Origin: Burkholderiales bacterium | Lineage (GTDB): Bacteria > Pseudomonadota > Gammaproteobacteria > Burkholderiales > Burkholderiaceae_C | DNA: 43,659 nucleotides | Assembly (NCBI GenBank): GCA_016000195.1 | Contig: JAECRO010000023.1 | Span: forward strand, 1-43,659 | Reading direction: 5' to 3' | Shown here: piece after piece, positions 15,079 through 24,441 of the stretch | Numbering within the stretch: the stretch's first letter is position 1 | Layout of the letters: every line of letters begins with the position of its first letter | Notes under the pieces: generated by a model | What the model was told of the DNA's origin: nothing | Seen by the model: the letters and a program-made list of their open reading frames with translations, nothing else | Databases searched by the model: none | Position numbers and translations under genes: made by a program

Positions 15079-15831
15079 TCAGGGCGCCTGAAAGCCTTCG
15101 GCCCGGTAGGTCAGCACCAGTGTGTCACGCAGGCCGCCCTGCCGGTCTTGGCCGTCGGCGGGGAAAATCGGCGTGGTTTCGTGGATCACCCGCTCGTCGT
15201 CCAGCAGCAGCGCTGTCAGCGGCTCCTGCATCAAAAAGCGCACGCCATCGGGGCCGTGGGCATCGAAGACGCGGGTTTCGCCGCCCTTGACGCCGCGCCG
15301 GGCCACCAGCAAGACCACCACGAAGTCCACGCCGTCGCGGTGCGCGCCCTCGGGCGTGGGCCGGCCCACGCCTTCGGTGGTGTCGATGCGGAACTGGTGC
15401 GCTTCGATGTACCAGCGCGGCACCGCCTTGACCTGCGCGAACAGCCGCCCCAGGCTGGCGAGCAGTTCAAGCCAGGCCGGTGCCTCGGCCACGGCCGGCT
15501 CGACCGGGTCGAACCAGCGCTCAAAGCCGCCGTGCAGGGCGTTGTAGTCGATCGGCTGCCAGTGCGCCCGGGGCGGCGTCTGTGTCAGCGTGCCGCTGGC
15601 AAGTTCCTGGACAAAGCAGGCGTGGCGGCGGCGGCGGTAGTGGCCGCCATCCCGCAGGTGCGCGTCCGGCGGCAGCCGGTTCCAGGAGTCGGCCAGGCTA
15701 TTCCAGCCCTGCGTCCATTGCGGGTTCGCAAGCTGCAGGCTGGTGGTGAAGCCGGCCGGTAACAGCAGGCTCAGTCCGTCCTGGCGCAGGGCCTGGTCGG
15801 CAGGTTTTTGAACAGTGACCATATTGAACAT
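15079..15831 (-). CDS. 2-oxoglutarate/Fe(II)-dependent dioxygenase family protein
   Basis: The 250-residue protein fits the 2OG-Fe dioxygenase_2 family, which includes free L-isoleucine hydroxylases. The iron-binding triad is visible: H164 and D166 in EGAHRDGVDFV and H217 in RVIHETTPI, with R235 as the likely 2-oxoglutarate-binding Arg. The N-terminal half (HYRRRRHACFVQELASG) is family-typical. A substrate cannot be predicted, but an amino acid is plausible from the family. It is monocistronic, and the 15832-15977 gap upstream could hold its promoter. The start could be M1 (15831) or M4 (15822). Confidence 0.8.
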   Translation of the reverse strand: MFNMVTVQKPADQALRQDGLSLLLPAGFTTSLQLANPQWTQGWNSLADSWNRLPPDAHLRDGGHYRRRRHACFVQELASGTLTQTPPRAHWQPIDYNALHGGFERWFDPVEPAVAEAPAWLELLASLGRLFAQVKAVPRWYIEAHQFRIDTTEGVGRPTPEGAHRDGVDFVVVLLVARRGVKGGETRVFDAHGPDGVRFLMQEPLTALLLDDERVIHETTPIFPADGQDRQGGLRDTLVLTYRAEGFQAP

Positions 15832-15977
15832 GGACGCTATTTTGCTTCACGCCAGCCGGCCTGAAAGATGCTGCCCCACGCTGGCTGCCAGCGGGGGCAG
15901 GAAGTGACCACGACCTACACACCAGCCGGCAAAAGCTGCTGATAATGAATGCGCTGTTTCAACCAGAGGAGCATTCA

Positions 15978-16274
15978 ATGCTGTACAGATTCAAATCAAA
16001 AAATATGGGCGACGTGATCATGCTGGAGCCCAATGGCCGGCAGGTGCTGGAGATCATCGGCAAGACGCCAGGCCTGAAAGGCATCATCCTGCCCGAGCAG
16101 ATGCCGGCAGCCATTGCAGCACTTGAGGCGGCGATCAAGCTCGAAGAATCGGGCGACGACAAGGATGGCGAAGGCTTGCCCGAAGGCGTCGGCCTGCACC
16201 AGCGCGCCAAGCCGTTCATCGACATGCTGCGCTGGAACATCACGGCCGGCCAGGAAGTGGTCTGGGGCGTCTAG
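15978..16274 (+). CDS. DUF1840 family protein
   Basis: The 98-residue protein begins MLYRFKSKNMGDVIMLEPNG, the DUF1840 signature, and continues GRQVLEIIGKTPGLKGIILPEQM. It ends with an acidic linker and HQRAKPFIDMLRWNITAGQEVVWGV. The function is unknown; the family is mostly proteobacterial, cytoplasmic, and contains no catalytic motif I recognise. AGAGGAG lies 7 bases before the ATG at 15978, which settles the start over an in-frame ATG at 15945. A strong terminator follows. Confidence 0.85.
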   Translation: MLYRFKSKNMGDVIMLEPNGRQVLEIIGKTPGLKGIILPEQMPAAIAALEAAIKLEESGDDKDGEGLPEGVGLHQRAKPFIDMLRWNITAGQEVVWGV

Positions 16275-16302
16275 CCTGTCCTTGCCGCTTCGCTGAACTG
16301 AG

Positions 16303-16328
16303 AAAGCCCCGGAAACGGGGTTTTTTTG
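16303..16328 (+). terminator. Rho-independent terminator after DUF1840 gene
   Basis: AAAGCCCCGGAAACGGGGTTTTTTT forms a stem of about 5-7 base pairs (CCCCG/CGGGG core) with a GAA loop and a 7-base T-run. Confidence 0.85.
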
Positions 16329-16335
16329 CGTCTGG

Positions 16336-16680
16336 CCGCCAGTGCGCAGCGCCGGGCCGCCGGCTTCTTCAACCGTCGGCACGTCGGGCAGGGCGGCCGA
16401 GCGCTGCGCACTGGTCACGGCCAGCGCCTTGTTGATGCCGTGCGTGCCGACGGTGCCCATCAGCAGCGTGTAGCCGTCGGGCGCTGACTTGGCCACCGCG
16501 TCGGCGCCAATGTTGCCGCCCGCGCCAGGATGTCGGTGGTGCCGCCGGGCGCGAAAGGCACGACGATCTTGACCGGCCGGGTCGGCCACGGGCTTTGGGC
16601 CAAAACCGGATTTGCTATGAAAATAATAGCTAGTAGCGCAGGACAGGCGAGCGCAGAGCGGCGATTTGGCTTGAAAATGC
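16336..16680 (-). pseudogene. Remnant of a TctC/Bug-family solute-binding protein gene
   Basis: The minus strand holds pieces of a tripartite tricarboxylate transporter receptor in different frames. A signal peptide (ALLAIIFIANPVLAQ) leads to PWPTRPVKIVVPFAPGGTTDILAR. A shift then gives GGNIGADAVAKSAPDGYTLL, MGTVGTHGINKALAV, and finally SAALPDVPTVEEAG. Intact members are about 320 residues; most of the middle and the C-terminus are missing. Several deletions therefore reduced it to about 115 codons. The repeat-like DNA just upstream (16690-16740, with gctattaaattaggcctaatagc) may mark a rearrangement point. Confidence 0.75.
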
Positions 16681-16800
16681 CGCTTGCGCAATGTTTGCGT
16701 GCGGTAGTAGCTATTAAATTAGGCCTAATAGCAATTCATGAATTGAAGGCAAAAACGTTCAAGGACGTTTTTACGCTTTCTTTATACGACGCCGGCTTTC

Positions 16801-16823
16801 TTCTACCCCGTTTTTACACCCCG
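16801..16823 (+). promoter_or_regulatory. Candidate KdpE operator upstream of kdp operon
   Basis: The sequence holds two T-rich half-sites, TTCTAC (16801-16806) and TTTTTACACCCCG (16811-16823), whose TAC cores are 11 bp apart. From memory it closely resembles the E. coli KdpE site, which also reads TTTTTTTACACCCCG. Another TTTATAC occurs at 16781-16787. The site is about 42 bases before the first small ORF of the operon, so activation by the KdpE encoded at the end of this operon is plausible. Confidence 0.45.
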
Positions 16824-16864
16824 AAACCTAAGCTTCTTCCATCGTTTTACGTGGGAGAAGGTCA

Positions 16865-16969
16865 ATGGATATGGTCTATGTCGCAGGGCTGGCCCTGCTG
16901 TGGTGCCTGATGGCGCTGCTGGTCCGGGGGTTCAAAAAGCTCGACAAGCCGCAGGGAGGCCGGCCATGA
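16865..16969 (+). CDS. 34-residue membrane microprotein preceding kdpF
   Basis: The product has one hydrophobic segment (about 4-21, VYVAGLALLWCLMALLV) and a basic cytoplasmic tail ([14 protein letters not shown]). The start has a strong ribosome binding site (GGGAGAAGG, 4 bases before the ATG). Its stop overlaps the kdpF start (ATGA at 16966), so the two are coupled. Size and topology resemble KdpF, but KdpF proper follows, so this is a second small membrane protein in the operon. I recall similar short ORFs upstream of kdpF in other bacteria but cannot confirm. A role in stabilising KdpFABC is inference. Confidence 0.65.
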   Translation: MDMVYVAGLALLWCLMALLVRGFKKLDKPQGGRP

Positions 16970-17064
16970 TCGGCCTTGAATTGCTTTACGGCTTTGGCGG
17001 CATCTGCGCGGTCTTGCTGCTCGCCTACCTGGTTTACGCGCTGATCTGCGCCGAGGAGTTCTGA
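16966..17064 (+). CDS. kdpF: K+-transporting ATPase subunit KdpF
   Basis: The 32-residue protein has a single membrane segment ([24 protein letters not shown]) and ends with the KdpF-like 'YLVYALi.aE.F' signature. KdpF is a lipid-like stabilising subunit of the KdpFABC complex in the inner membrane. Its ATG overlaps the preceding microprotein stop, and its TGA overlaps the kdpA ATG (TGATG at 17062-17066), indicating tight translational coupling. Confidence 0.85.
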   Translation: MIGLELLYGFGGICAVLLLAYLVYALICAEEF

Positions 17065-18863
17065 TGGCTGCTTCATCATGGGGTCTGCTGGCCCTTTACC
17101 TTGGCGTGCTGCTGCTGGCGGCCTGGCCGCTGGGCATCTGGCTGGCGCGCATCAGTTCGGGCCGGCTGCCGGGCTGGATGCAGCGGCTGGAAGCGCCGCT
17201 TTACCGCCTGGCGGGCACTTCTGCCGACCAGGCCATGAACTGGTGGCAGTACGCGCTGGCCTTGCTGGCGTTCAATGCCGTGGGCCTGCTGGCGGTGTAT
17301 GCGCTGCAGCGCTTTCAGGCCGTGCTGCCGCTCAACCCGGCGGGCATGGCGGCGATTGCGCCTGACTCGGCGTTCAACACCGCCATCAGCTTCGTGACCA
17401 ACACCAACTGGCAAGGCTATGGCGGCGAATCCAGCATGAGCTACCTGACGCAGATGCTGGCGCTGGCGGTGCAGAACTTTTTGTCCGCCGCCACCGGCAT
17501 CGCCGTGGTGTTCGCGCTGTTTCGCGGATTTGCCGCGCGCGCCACCGGGGCCGTCGGCAACTTCTGGGTCGATGTGACGCGCATCACCGCCTGGCTGCTG
17601 CTGCCGCTGTCGCTGGTCTTTGCGCTGTTCCTCGCGGGCAACGGCGTGATCCAGAACTTCGACGCCTACAAGGACGTGGCCACGCTGGAGGCCACCAGCT
17701 ACCAGCAGGCCAAAAATGGTCCCGACGGCCAGCCCCTGAAAGACGCGCAAGGGGCTGCGCTCATGGAAAACGCCAGCACCGCCAAGCAGACGCTGGCCAT
17801 GGGGCCGGTGGCTTCGCAGGAAGCCATCAAGATGCTGGGCACCAACGGCGGCGGTTTTTTTAACGCCAACTCGGCCCATCCCTACGAGAACCCGAACGCG
17901 CTCACCAATTTCTTCCAGATGCTGGCGATTTTCCTGATTCCGGCGGCGCTGTGCTTTGCCTTTGGCCGCGCGGTCGGCGACCTGCGCCAGGGCTGGGCCG
18001 TGCTGGCGGCGATGACGCTGATGTTCGTCATCGCCGTGGCCGCCATCACGCCGGCCGAGCAGGCGGGCAACCCGCTGTTGACGCCCTTGGGCGTTGACCA
18101 GGCCGCCAGCGTCTGGCAGTCGGGCGGCAACATGGAAGGCAAGGAAACGCGTTTCGGCATCAACGCTTCCAGCCTGTTCGCCGTCATCACCACGGCGGCG
18201 TCGTGCGGCGCGGTCAACGCCATGCACGACTCCCTGACACCGCTGGGCGGCCTGGTGCCGCTGGTCATGATGCAGCTGGGCGAAGTGGTGTTCGGCGGCA
18301 CCGGAACGGGGCTGTACGGCATGCTGATTTTTGCCATCCTGGCGGTGTTCATCTCGGGCCTGATGATTGGCCGCACGCCGGAATACCTGGGCAAGAAGAT
18401 CGAGGCGCACGAGATGAAGCTGACCTCGATTGCCATCCTGGTCACGCCGATTCTGGTGCTGGCCGGCACCGCTGTTGCCGTGCTGGCCGGGGCCGGCAGG
18501 GCGGGCGTGGCCAACCCCGGCGCGCACGGCTTCTCGGAAATCCTGTACGCCCTGACTTCGGCGGCCAACAACAACGGCAGCGCCTTTGCCGGCCTGTCGG
18601 CCAACACGCCGTTCTACAACATCCTGCTGGGCGTGGCGATGTGGCTGGGGCGCTTTGGCGTGATCGTGCCGGTGCTGGCGATTGCCGGCAGCCTGGCCGC
18701 CAAGAAGCGCCTGCCGGTCACGCCGGGAACCATGCCGACGCATGGCCCGCTGTTTGTCATGCTGCTGATCGGCACCGTGCTGCTGGTCGGCCTGCTCAAT
18801 TACGTGCCCGCGCTGGCGCTCGGCCCGGTGGTCGAGCACCTGATGCTGTGGCCCGGTCAATAA
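17064..18863 (+). CDS. kdpA: K+-transporting ATPase subunit KdpA (channel-like)
   Basis: The 599-residue integral membrane protein is the K+-selective, channel-like subunit of KdpFABC. It has about ten membrane helices and four selectivity-filter-like loops: [48 protein letters not shown] and [11 protein letters not shown]. It binds K+ from outside and passes it to KdpB through an intersubunit tunnel. Length is typical of the family (about 550-600). A loop near residues 215-240 ([18 protein letters not shown]) is family-variable. It overlaps kdpF, and kdpB follows after 18 bases. Confidence 0.97.
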   Translation: MAASSWGLLALYLGVLLLAAWPLGIWLARISSGRLPGWMQRLEAPLYRLAGTSADQAMNWWQYALALLAFNAVGLLAVYALQRFQAVLPLNPAGMAAIAPDSAFNTAISFVTNTNWQGYGGESSMSYLTQMLALAVQNFLSAATGIAVVFALFRGFAARATGAVGNFWVDVTRITAWLLLPLSLVFALFLAGNGVIQNFDAYKDVATLEATSYQQAKNGPDGQPLKDAQGAALMENASTAKQTLAMGPVASQEAIKMLGTNGGGFFNANSAHPYENPNALTNFFQMLAIFLIPAALCFAFGRAVGDLRQGWAVLAAMTLMFVIAVAAITPAEQAGNPLLTPLGVDQAASVWQSGGNMEGKETRFGINASSLFAVITTAASCGAVNAMHDSLTPLGGLVPLVMMQLGEVVFGGTGTGLYGMLIFAILAVFISGLMIGRTPEYLGKKIEAHEMKLTSIAILVTPILVLAGTAVAVLAGAGRAGVANPGAHGFSEILYALTSAANNNGSAFAGLSANTPFYNILLGVAMWLGRFGVIVPVLAIAGSLAAKKRLPVTPGTMPTHGPLFVMLLIGTVLLVGLLNYVPALALGPVVEHLMLWPGQ

Positions 18864-18881
18864 CCGCAAGGTAGAAGAATC

Positions 18882-20957
18882 ATGACGACCCAAAAACCTT
18901 TTGTCCTGTTTGATGCGGCGCTGCTCAAGCCGGCCATTGCGGCGTCTTTCGCCAAGCTCAGCCCGCGCGTGCAGTGGCGCAACCCGGTGATGTTTGTCGT
19001 CTATATCGGCAGCATTTTGACGACCTTGCTCGGCCTGCAGGCGCTGCAGGCACCCGGCGAAGCGCCAGCCGGCTTCATCTTTGCCGTGGCCCTGTGGCTG
19101 TGGTTCACCGTGCTGTTCGCCAATTTCGCCGAGGCACTGGCTGAAGGCCGCAGCAAGGCGCAGGCCGCTTCGCTGCGCAGCCTGAAGAAAAGCAGCTGGG
19201 CCAAGAAGCTGAAGGAGCCTAAACACGGCGCGACCTGGCTGCCGGAACAGGCGGAAAACCTGCGCAAGGGCGATGTGGTCTTGATTGAAGCGGGCGACAT
19301 GGTGCCGCTCGACGGCGAGGTCATCGAGGGCGTGGCCTCGGTCGATGAAAGCGCCATCACCGGCGAATCGGCCCCCGTGGTGCGCGAGTCGGGCGGCGAC
19401 TTTTCCTCCGTCACCGGCGGCACGCGGGTCTTGTCCGACTGGCTGGTGGTGCGCATCTCGGTCAACCCGGGCGAGTCCTTCCTGGACCGCATGATCAGCA
19501 TGGTCGAGGGCGCCAAGCGCGCCAAAACACCGAATGAAATCGCGCTGACGATTCTGCTGGTGGCGCTGACCATCGTGTTTTTGATCGTCACCGTCACGCT
19601 GCTGCCGTTTTCCATCTTCAGCGTGGCGGCGGCCGGCTCGGGCTCGGTGGTCAGCATCACCGCCCTGATTGCCTTGCTGGTCTGTCTGATTCCGACCACC
19701 ATCGGCGGTTTGCTGTCGGCGGTCGGCGTGGCGGGCATGAGCCGCATGATGCAGGCCAACGTGATTGCCACCTCGGGCCGGGCGGTCGAGGCCGCTGGCG
19801 ACGTGGATGTGCTGCTGTTAGACAAGACCGGCACCATCACCCACGGCAACCGCCAGGCGTCCGCCTTTTTGCCGGCGCCCGGCGTGACGCAAGTCCAGCT
19901 TGCCGCCTGCGCGATGCAGGCGTCGATGGCCGACGAGACGCCCGAGGGCCGCAGCATCGTCACGCTGGCCCAGAAACTCAATGCCGAACAGGCGCTGGTC
20001 GGCGCGACCACCGAGGTTCCCTTCACCGCGCAGACCCGCATGAGCGGTATTGATGTGCACAAGCCCGGCGCTGGCACGCGCCAGCTGCGCAAGGGCGCGG
20101 TCGATGCCATCCGCAGGCATGTCGAATCGCTGGGCGGCAGCGTGCCGGCCGACGTGGTGCGCGCGTCCGACGAGGTATCGCGCCGGGGCAGCACGCCGCT
20201 GGCCGTCAGCGATGGCGCGCAGGTTCTCGGCGTGGTGGAACTCAAGGACATCGTCAAGGCCGGCATCAAGGAGCGCTTTGGCGAGCTGCGCCGCATGGGC
20301 ATCAAGACCGTGATGATCACCGGCGACAACCGGCTCACGGCGGCGGCCATCGCGGCGGAGGCCGGCGTCGATGATTTCCTGGCCGAAGCCACGCCCGAGG
20401 ACAAGCTCAGGCTGATCCGCCAGTACCAGGCCGAGGGCCGGCTGGTGGCCATGACCGGCGACGGCACCAACGACGCCCCGGCGCTGGCGCAGGCCGACGT
20501 GGCGGTCGCCATGAACAGCGGCACCCAGGCTGCCAAGGAAGCCGGCAACATGGTCGATCTGGACTCGAACCCGACCAAGCTGCTGGAGATCGTCGAGACC
20601 GGCAAGGCCCTGCTGATGACACGCGGCTCGCTGACGACGTTCTCGATTGCCAACGACGTGGCCAAGTACTTCGCCATCATTCCGGCGATTTTCGTCACCA
20701 CCTACCCGCAGCTGGCCGCGCTCAACGTGATGCGGCTGGGCAGCCCGTCGTCGGCGATCCTGTCGGCGGTGATCTTCAATGCGCTGATCATCATGTTTTT
20801 GATCCCGCTGGCGCTCAAGGGCGTGAAGTACCGGGCCGTGGGCGCCGCCGCGCTGTTGCGGCGCAACTTGGCGGTTTACGGGCTGGGCGGGCTGGTCGTG
20901 CCCTTCGTCGGCATCAAGGCGATTGACCTGCTGCTGGTCGCGCTGCATCTGGCCTGA
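18882..20957 (+). CDS. kdpB: K+-transporting P-type ATPase subunit KdpB
   Basis: The 691-residue P-type ATPase subunit powers high-affinity K+ uptake. It shows the actuator motif TGES (T160-S163; the serine is known in E. coli as an inhibitory phosphorylation site), the phosphorylation site [10 protein letters not shown] with D314, and the hinge [16 protein letters not shown]. The membrane domain includes [21 protein letters not shown]. It hydrolyses ATP on the cytoplasmic side, coupled to KdpA. AAGGTAGAAG upstream of the ATG is the ribosome binding site. Between kdpB and kdpC lies 167 bp containing a MITE-like inverted repeat, unlike the tight spacing elsewhere in the operon. Confidence 0.97.
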   Translation: MTTQKPFVLFDAALLKPAIAASFAKLSPRVQWRNPVMFVVYIGSILTTLLGLQALQAPGEAPAGFIFAVALWLWFTVLFANFAEALAEGRSKAQAASLRSLKKSSWAKKLKEPKHGATWLPEQAENLRKGDVVLIEAGDMVPLDGEVIEGVASVDESAITGESAPVVRESGGDFSSVTGGTRVLSDWLVVRISVNPGESFLDRMISMVEGAKRAKTPNEIALTILLVALTIVFLIVTVTLLPFSIFSVAAAGSGSVVSITALIALLVCLIPTTIGGLLSAVGVAGMSRMMQANVIATSGRAVEAAGDVDVLLLDKTGTITHGNRQASAFLPAPGVTQVQLAACAMQASMADETPEGRSIVTLAQKLNAEQALVGATTEVPFTAQTRMSGIDVHKPGAGTRQLRKGAVDAIRRHVESLGGSVPADVVRASDEVSRRGSTPLAVSDGAQVLGVVELKDIVKAGIKERFGELRRMGIKTVMITGDNRLTAAAIAAEAGVDDFLAEATPEDKLRLIRQYQAEGRLVAMTGDGTNDAPALAQADVAVAMNSGTQAAKEAGNMVDLDSNPTKLLEIVETGKALLMTRGSLTTFSIANDVAKYFAIIPAIFVTTYPQLAALNVMRLGSPSSAILSAVIFNALIIMFLIPLALKGVKYRAVGAAALLRRNLAVYGLGGLVVPFVGIKAIDLLLVALHLA

Positions 20958-20994
20958 GCCGTTCCGGCCATGCGCTCTGCCAATCTCTTGTGCT

Positions 20995-21080
20995 GTCATT
21001 CCCGCGAAGGCGGGAATCCAGTAGCGCTCTGCATACGGCCAGCTTGCCTGTCACTGGATTCCCGCCTTCGCGGGAATGAC
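20995..21080. repeat. MITE-like 86 bp inverted repeat between kdpB and kdpC
   Basis: Perfect 28 bp arms at 20995-21022 and 21053-21080 are inverted around a 30 bp centre. Each arm contains its own small hairpin: TTCCCGC, loop GAAG, GCGGGAA. The arm sequence (TCATTCCCGCGAAGGCGGGA) resembles a widely dispersed proteobacterial intergenic repeat. In RNA it would fold into a very stable structure inside the kdp message, which could protect the kdpB 3' end or alter kdpC expression. This is inference. Confidence 0.85.
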
Positions 21081-21124
21081 GAAGCCATGGACGCGGCCTT
21101 CAACAAAATCCCAAGGAGTCAATC

Positions 21125-21715
21125 ATGAAAAACATACTTCGCCCCGCAGGGGTCCTGTTCCTGGCGCTCACGCTGCTGACCGGCGTGGCCTATCCGCTGG
21201 CCGTGACGGGCGCGGCGCAGCTGCTGTTTCCGGCGCAGGCTGGCGGCAGCCTGATCCTGCGTGATGGCAAGCCGGTCGGCTCCAGCCTGATTGGCCAGAA
21301 CTTCAGCGACCCCGGCCATTTCTGGAGCCGGCCTTCGGCCACCGGCCCCATGCCCTACAACGCCTCGGCCTCCAGCGGCTCCAACCAGGGGCCGCTGAAC
21401 CCGGCGCTGGTCGATGCGGTCAAGGCGCGTGTTGAAGCCTTGCGCGCCGCCGATCCGGGCAATGCCGCGCCTGTGCCGGTCGATCTGGTCACGGCCTCGG
21501 CCAGCGGGCTGGACCCGCACATCAGCCCGGCCGCTGCCCGCTACCAGTCGGCGCGCGTGGCCAGGGTGCGCCATCTGCCGCTTGAAAAGGTGCAGCAACT
21601 GGTCGCGCAGGAAACCGAAGCGCCCTGGCTCGGCCTGCTGGGCGAGGCGCGCGTGCATGTGCTCAAACTGAACCTGGCGCTCGATGCCCTGACGCCCGTC
21701 CATGCGCCCGGCTGA
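21125..21715 (+). CDS. kdpC: K+-transporting ATPase subunit KdpC
   Basis: The 196-residue protein has one N-terminal membrane helix (about 8-28, [20 protein letters not shown]) and a periplasmic domain. Family motifs include [48 protein letters not shown] and [19 protein letters not shown]. KdpC is required for assembly and catalytic activity of KdpFABC. AAGGAGTCAATC before the ATG gives a strong ribosome binding site, sensible because the upstream repeat would uncouple it from kdpB. kdpD follows after 20 bases. Confidence 0.96.
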   Translation: MKNILRPAGVLFLALTLLTGVAYPLAVTGAAQLLFPAQAGGSLILRDGKPVGSSLIGQNFSDPGHFWSRPSATGPMPYNASASSGSNQGPLNPALVDAVKARVEALRAADPGNAAPVPVDLVTASASGLDPHISPAAARYQSARVARVRHLPLEKVQQLVAQETEAPWLGLLGEARVHVLKLNLALDALTPVHAPG

Positions 21716-21735
21716 TTGCCGTAACCGATGAAGCC

Positions 21736-24432
21736 ATGAACACCCCCGCCAGCCAGCGCCCCGACCCCGACGCGCTGCTGCAGCGGCTGCAGCAGGAGGC
21801 GCAGCGCGCGCGCGGCCGGCTGCGCATCTATTTCGGCGCCAGCGCAGGCGTCGGCAAGACCTTTGCGATGCTCAGCGCCGCCCAGCGCGCGCGCAAGGAA
21901 GGGCGCGACGTGCTGGTCGGGGTGGTTGAAACCCACGGCCGCAGCGAAACCGCCGAACTGCTGGCCGGGCTGGAGCAGCTGCCGCTGCGCGAGGTCGCCT
22001 ACCGGGGCCGAACGCTCAGGGAGTTTGACCTGGACGCCGCGCTGGCGCGCAAGCCGGACGTAGCGCTGGTCGATGAGCTGGCGCACAGCAACGTGGAAGG
22101 TTCGCGCCACCCCAAGCGCTGGCAGGACGTGCAGGAACTGCTCGACGCCGGCATCGATGTCTGGTCGGCCATCAATGTGCAGCATCTGGAAAGCCTGAAC
22201 GGCACGGTGGGCGCCATCACCGGCATCCGTGTCAACGAAACCGTTCCCGACACCGTGCTGGACGCCGCCGACGAGATCATCCTGGTCGATGTCACGCCCG
22301 ACGAGCTGACGGCGCGGCTCAAGGCCGGCAAGGTCTATCTGCCGCAGCAGGCCGAGCGCGCGGCGCAGAACTTTTTCCGCAAGGGCAACCTGATTGCTTT
22401 GCGCGAGATTGCCCTGCGCCGCACCGCCGAGCATGTCGAGGACGATGTGCGCAGCTACCGGGTCGAGAAATCCATCGCCCCGGTCTGGAACACCGAAGGC
22501 GCACTGCTGGCCTGCATCGGCCCGCGCGCAGGCGCCGAGCAGACGGTGCGCACGGCGGCGCGGCTGGCCGGCCAGCTCAATGTGCGCTGGCATGCGGTGT
22601 ATGTGGAAACCCCGCATCTGCAGCGGCTTGGAGAAGCCGAGCGCGACCGGATTCTGGCCGTCATCAAGCTGGCCGGCGAACTGGGCGCGGCCACCGCCGT
22701 GCTGGCCGCCAGCGACGTGGCCGCCGAGCTGGTGGCGCAGGCGCAGGCGCTCAACTGCGCCACGCTGGTCGTCGGGCGGCCCGCGCTGCCGGGCTGGCGC
22801 ACGCTGTGGAGCGGGCGCACCCTGACGCGCCGGCTGGCCCGGCTGGCGCCCACGCTGGACATTGTGGAAGTGGCCGATGCCCGCAGTGCCCGGCGGCTGG
22901 CTCCAGCCGTGCCGCGCACGGATGAAGACGCGGCCGCCGCCTGGCATGGCAGCCTGCCGCCCTATGCCTGGGCGGTGGCCGGCAGCGTGGCCATTACCGT
23001 GCTGGCCACGCCGCTGCTCAATTTCTTCGACCTGGCCAACATCGTCATGCTGTTTTTGCTCGGCACGGTGCTGGTGGCGCTGAAGTGGGGGCGCGGCCCG
23101 GCGGCGCTGGCGGCTTTTCTCAATGTTGCTGCGTTTGACTATTTTTTTGTCGCGCCGCGCCTGTCGCTGGCGGTCAGCGACGTGCAGTATCTGGTGACGT
23201 TCGCCGTCATGCTGGTGGTCGGGCTGTTGACCGGCCAGCTGACGGCGGGCCTGCGCTTTCAGGTGCGCATCTCAAGCAGCCGCGAGCGCCGCGCGCAGTC
23301 GCTGTTCGAGCTGACGCGCGACCTGTCGGCGGCCCTGATGCACTCGCAGGTGGCCGCGCTGGGCGAGGCCGCCGTGCAGCGCGACTTCGGCGGGCAGGCG
23401 CTGGTGCTGACCACCGATGCCCGGGACCAGCTGGTGCCGCCCGGCCACGCGCCGCCGGGCTTTGACGCCAGCGTGGCCGACTGGGCGTTTCGCCATGCGC
23501 AGGCCGCCGGGCTGGCGACATCGACGCTGTCCGCCCAGACCTGGCATTACGTGCCGCTGAAGGCGACCATGCGGGTGCGCGGGGTGCTCGCGCTGCAGCC
23601 CGCCAGGCCGCGCTGGCTGCTGATTCCCGAGCAGCTGCAGCAGCTCGACACGCTGGCGCGGCAAATCGCCATTGCGCTGGAGCGCGTGCATTACGTCGAT
23701 ATCGCCCAGCAGGCGGTGGTTGACATGGAATCGGAGCGGCTGCGCAACACGCTGCTGGCGGCGATTTCGCACGATCTGCGCACGCCGCTGACGGCGCTGA
23801 TCGGGCTGGCCGAGTCGCTGCAGCGCTCGCCGCCGCCGCTGGCGCCGCAGCAGGCCGGCCTGGCGCAGGCCATGACGCAGCAGGCGCGCCAGCTCAATGC
23901 CCTGGTGAGCAACCTGCTCGACATGGCGCGCCTGCAAAACGGCGGCGTCAGCCTGCACCGCGAATGGCAGTCGGTCGAGGAGGTGGCCGGTTCGGCGATT
24001 CGCGCCGCCCAGCCCGCGCTGGACGGCCAGGCCGTGCAGGCCGACATCGCGCCGGATTTGCCGCTGGTCGAGTTTGACGCGGTGCTGATGGAGCGCGTGC
24101 TGGTCAACCTGCTGGAAAACGCCGCCAAGTACGGCGCGCCACCGTTTGAAATCCATGCGCGCGTGACGCAGGACAGCCTGGTTTTGAGCGTGCGCGACCA
24201 CGGGCCGGGGCTGCCGCCCGCGCTGCGTGGCCGCGAGGCCGAACTGTTCGAGAAATTCACCCGGGGCCAAGCTGAGTCCGCCACGCCGGGCGTCGGGCTG
24301 GGGCTGGCGATTTGCAAGGCCATCGTGGACGCGCATCGCGGAAAGATCGTGGCCGGCAACGCCCGGGACGGCGGCGCGCAGTTCACCATCACGCTGCCGC
24401 GCGGTTCACCGCCCGAGCCTGCGCCCGAATAA
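21736..24432 (+). CDS. kdpD: Osmosensitive K+ channel sensor histidine kinase KdpD
   Basis: The 898-residue protein has the N-terminal KdpD domain with Walker A GASAGVGKT (about 34-42) and VALVDELAHSN. A universal-stress-like domain (about 250-370) follows, then four closely spaced membrane helices (about 415-515). A GAF-like region precedes the HisKA domain with H679 in ISHDLRTPLTAL and the ATPase domain (NLLENAAKYG, DHGPGLP, GVGLGLAICKAI). KdpD senses low K+ or osmotic stress and phosphorylates KdpE. Length matches E. coli KdpD. No lesion is visible. It ends 9 bases before kdpE. Confidence 0.96.
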   Translation: MNTPASQRPDPDALLQRLQQEAQRARGRLRIYFGASAGVGKTFAMLSAAQRARKEGRDVLVGVVETHGRSETAELLAGLEQLPLREVAYRGRTLREFDLDAALARKPDVALVDELAHSNVEGSRHPKRWQDVQELLDAGIDVWSAINVQHLESLNGTVGAITGIRVNETVPDTVLDAADEIILVDVTPDELTARLKAGKVYLPQQAERAAQNFFRKGNLIALREIALRRTAEHVEDDVRSYRVEKSIAPVWNTEGALLACIGPRAGAEQTVRTAARLAGQLNVRWHAVYVETPHLQRLGEAERDRILAVIKLAGELGAATAVLAASDVAAELVAQAQALNCATLVVGRPALPGWRTLWSGRTLTRRLARLAPTLDIVEVADARSARRLAPAVPRTDEDAAAAWHGSLPPYAWAVAGSVAITVLATPLLNFFDLANIVMLFLLGTVLVALKWGRGPAALAAFLNVAAFDYFFVAPRLSLAVSDVQYLVTFAVMLVVGLLTGQLTAGLRFQVRISSSRERRAQSLFELTRDLSAALMHSQVAALGEAAVQRDFGGQALVLTTDARDQLVPPGHAPPGFDASVADWAFRHAQAAGLATSTLSAQTWHYVPLKATMRVRGVLALQPARPRWLLIPEQLQQLDTLARQIAIALERVHYVDIAQQAVVDMESERLRNTLLAAISHDLRTPLTALIGLAESLQRSPPPLAPQQAGLAQAMTQQARQLNALVSNLLDMARLQNGGVSLHREWQSVEEVAGSAIRAAQPALDGQAVQADIAPDLPLVEFDAVLMERVLVNLLENAAKYGAPPFEIHARVTQDSLVLSVRDHGPGLPPALRGREAELFEKFTRGQAESATPGVGLGLAICKAIVDAHRGKIVAGNARDGGAQFTITLPRGSPPEPAPE

Positions 24433-24441
24433 ACTCGGCCG

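Noticed and set aside
17076..19226. 716-codon open frame on the minus strand across kdpA
   Set aside because: It is antisense to kdpA/kdpB; long open frames are expected opposite GC-rich genes, and the product is Gln/Arg/His-rich without a fold.
19001..20701. 566-codon minus-strand frame opposite kdpB
   Set aside because: Antisense shadow of a clearly identified P-type ATPase gene with no family motif of its own.
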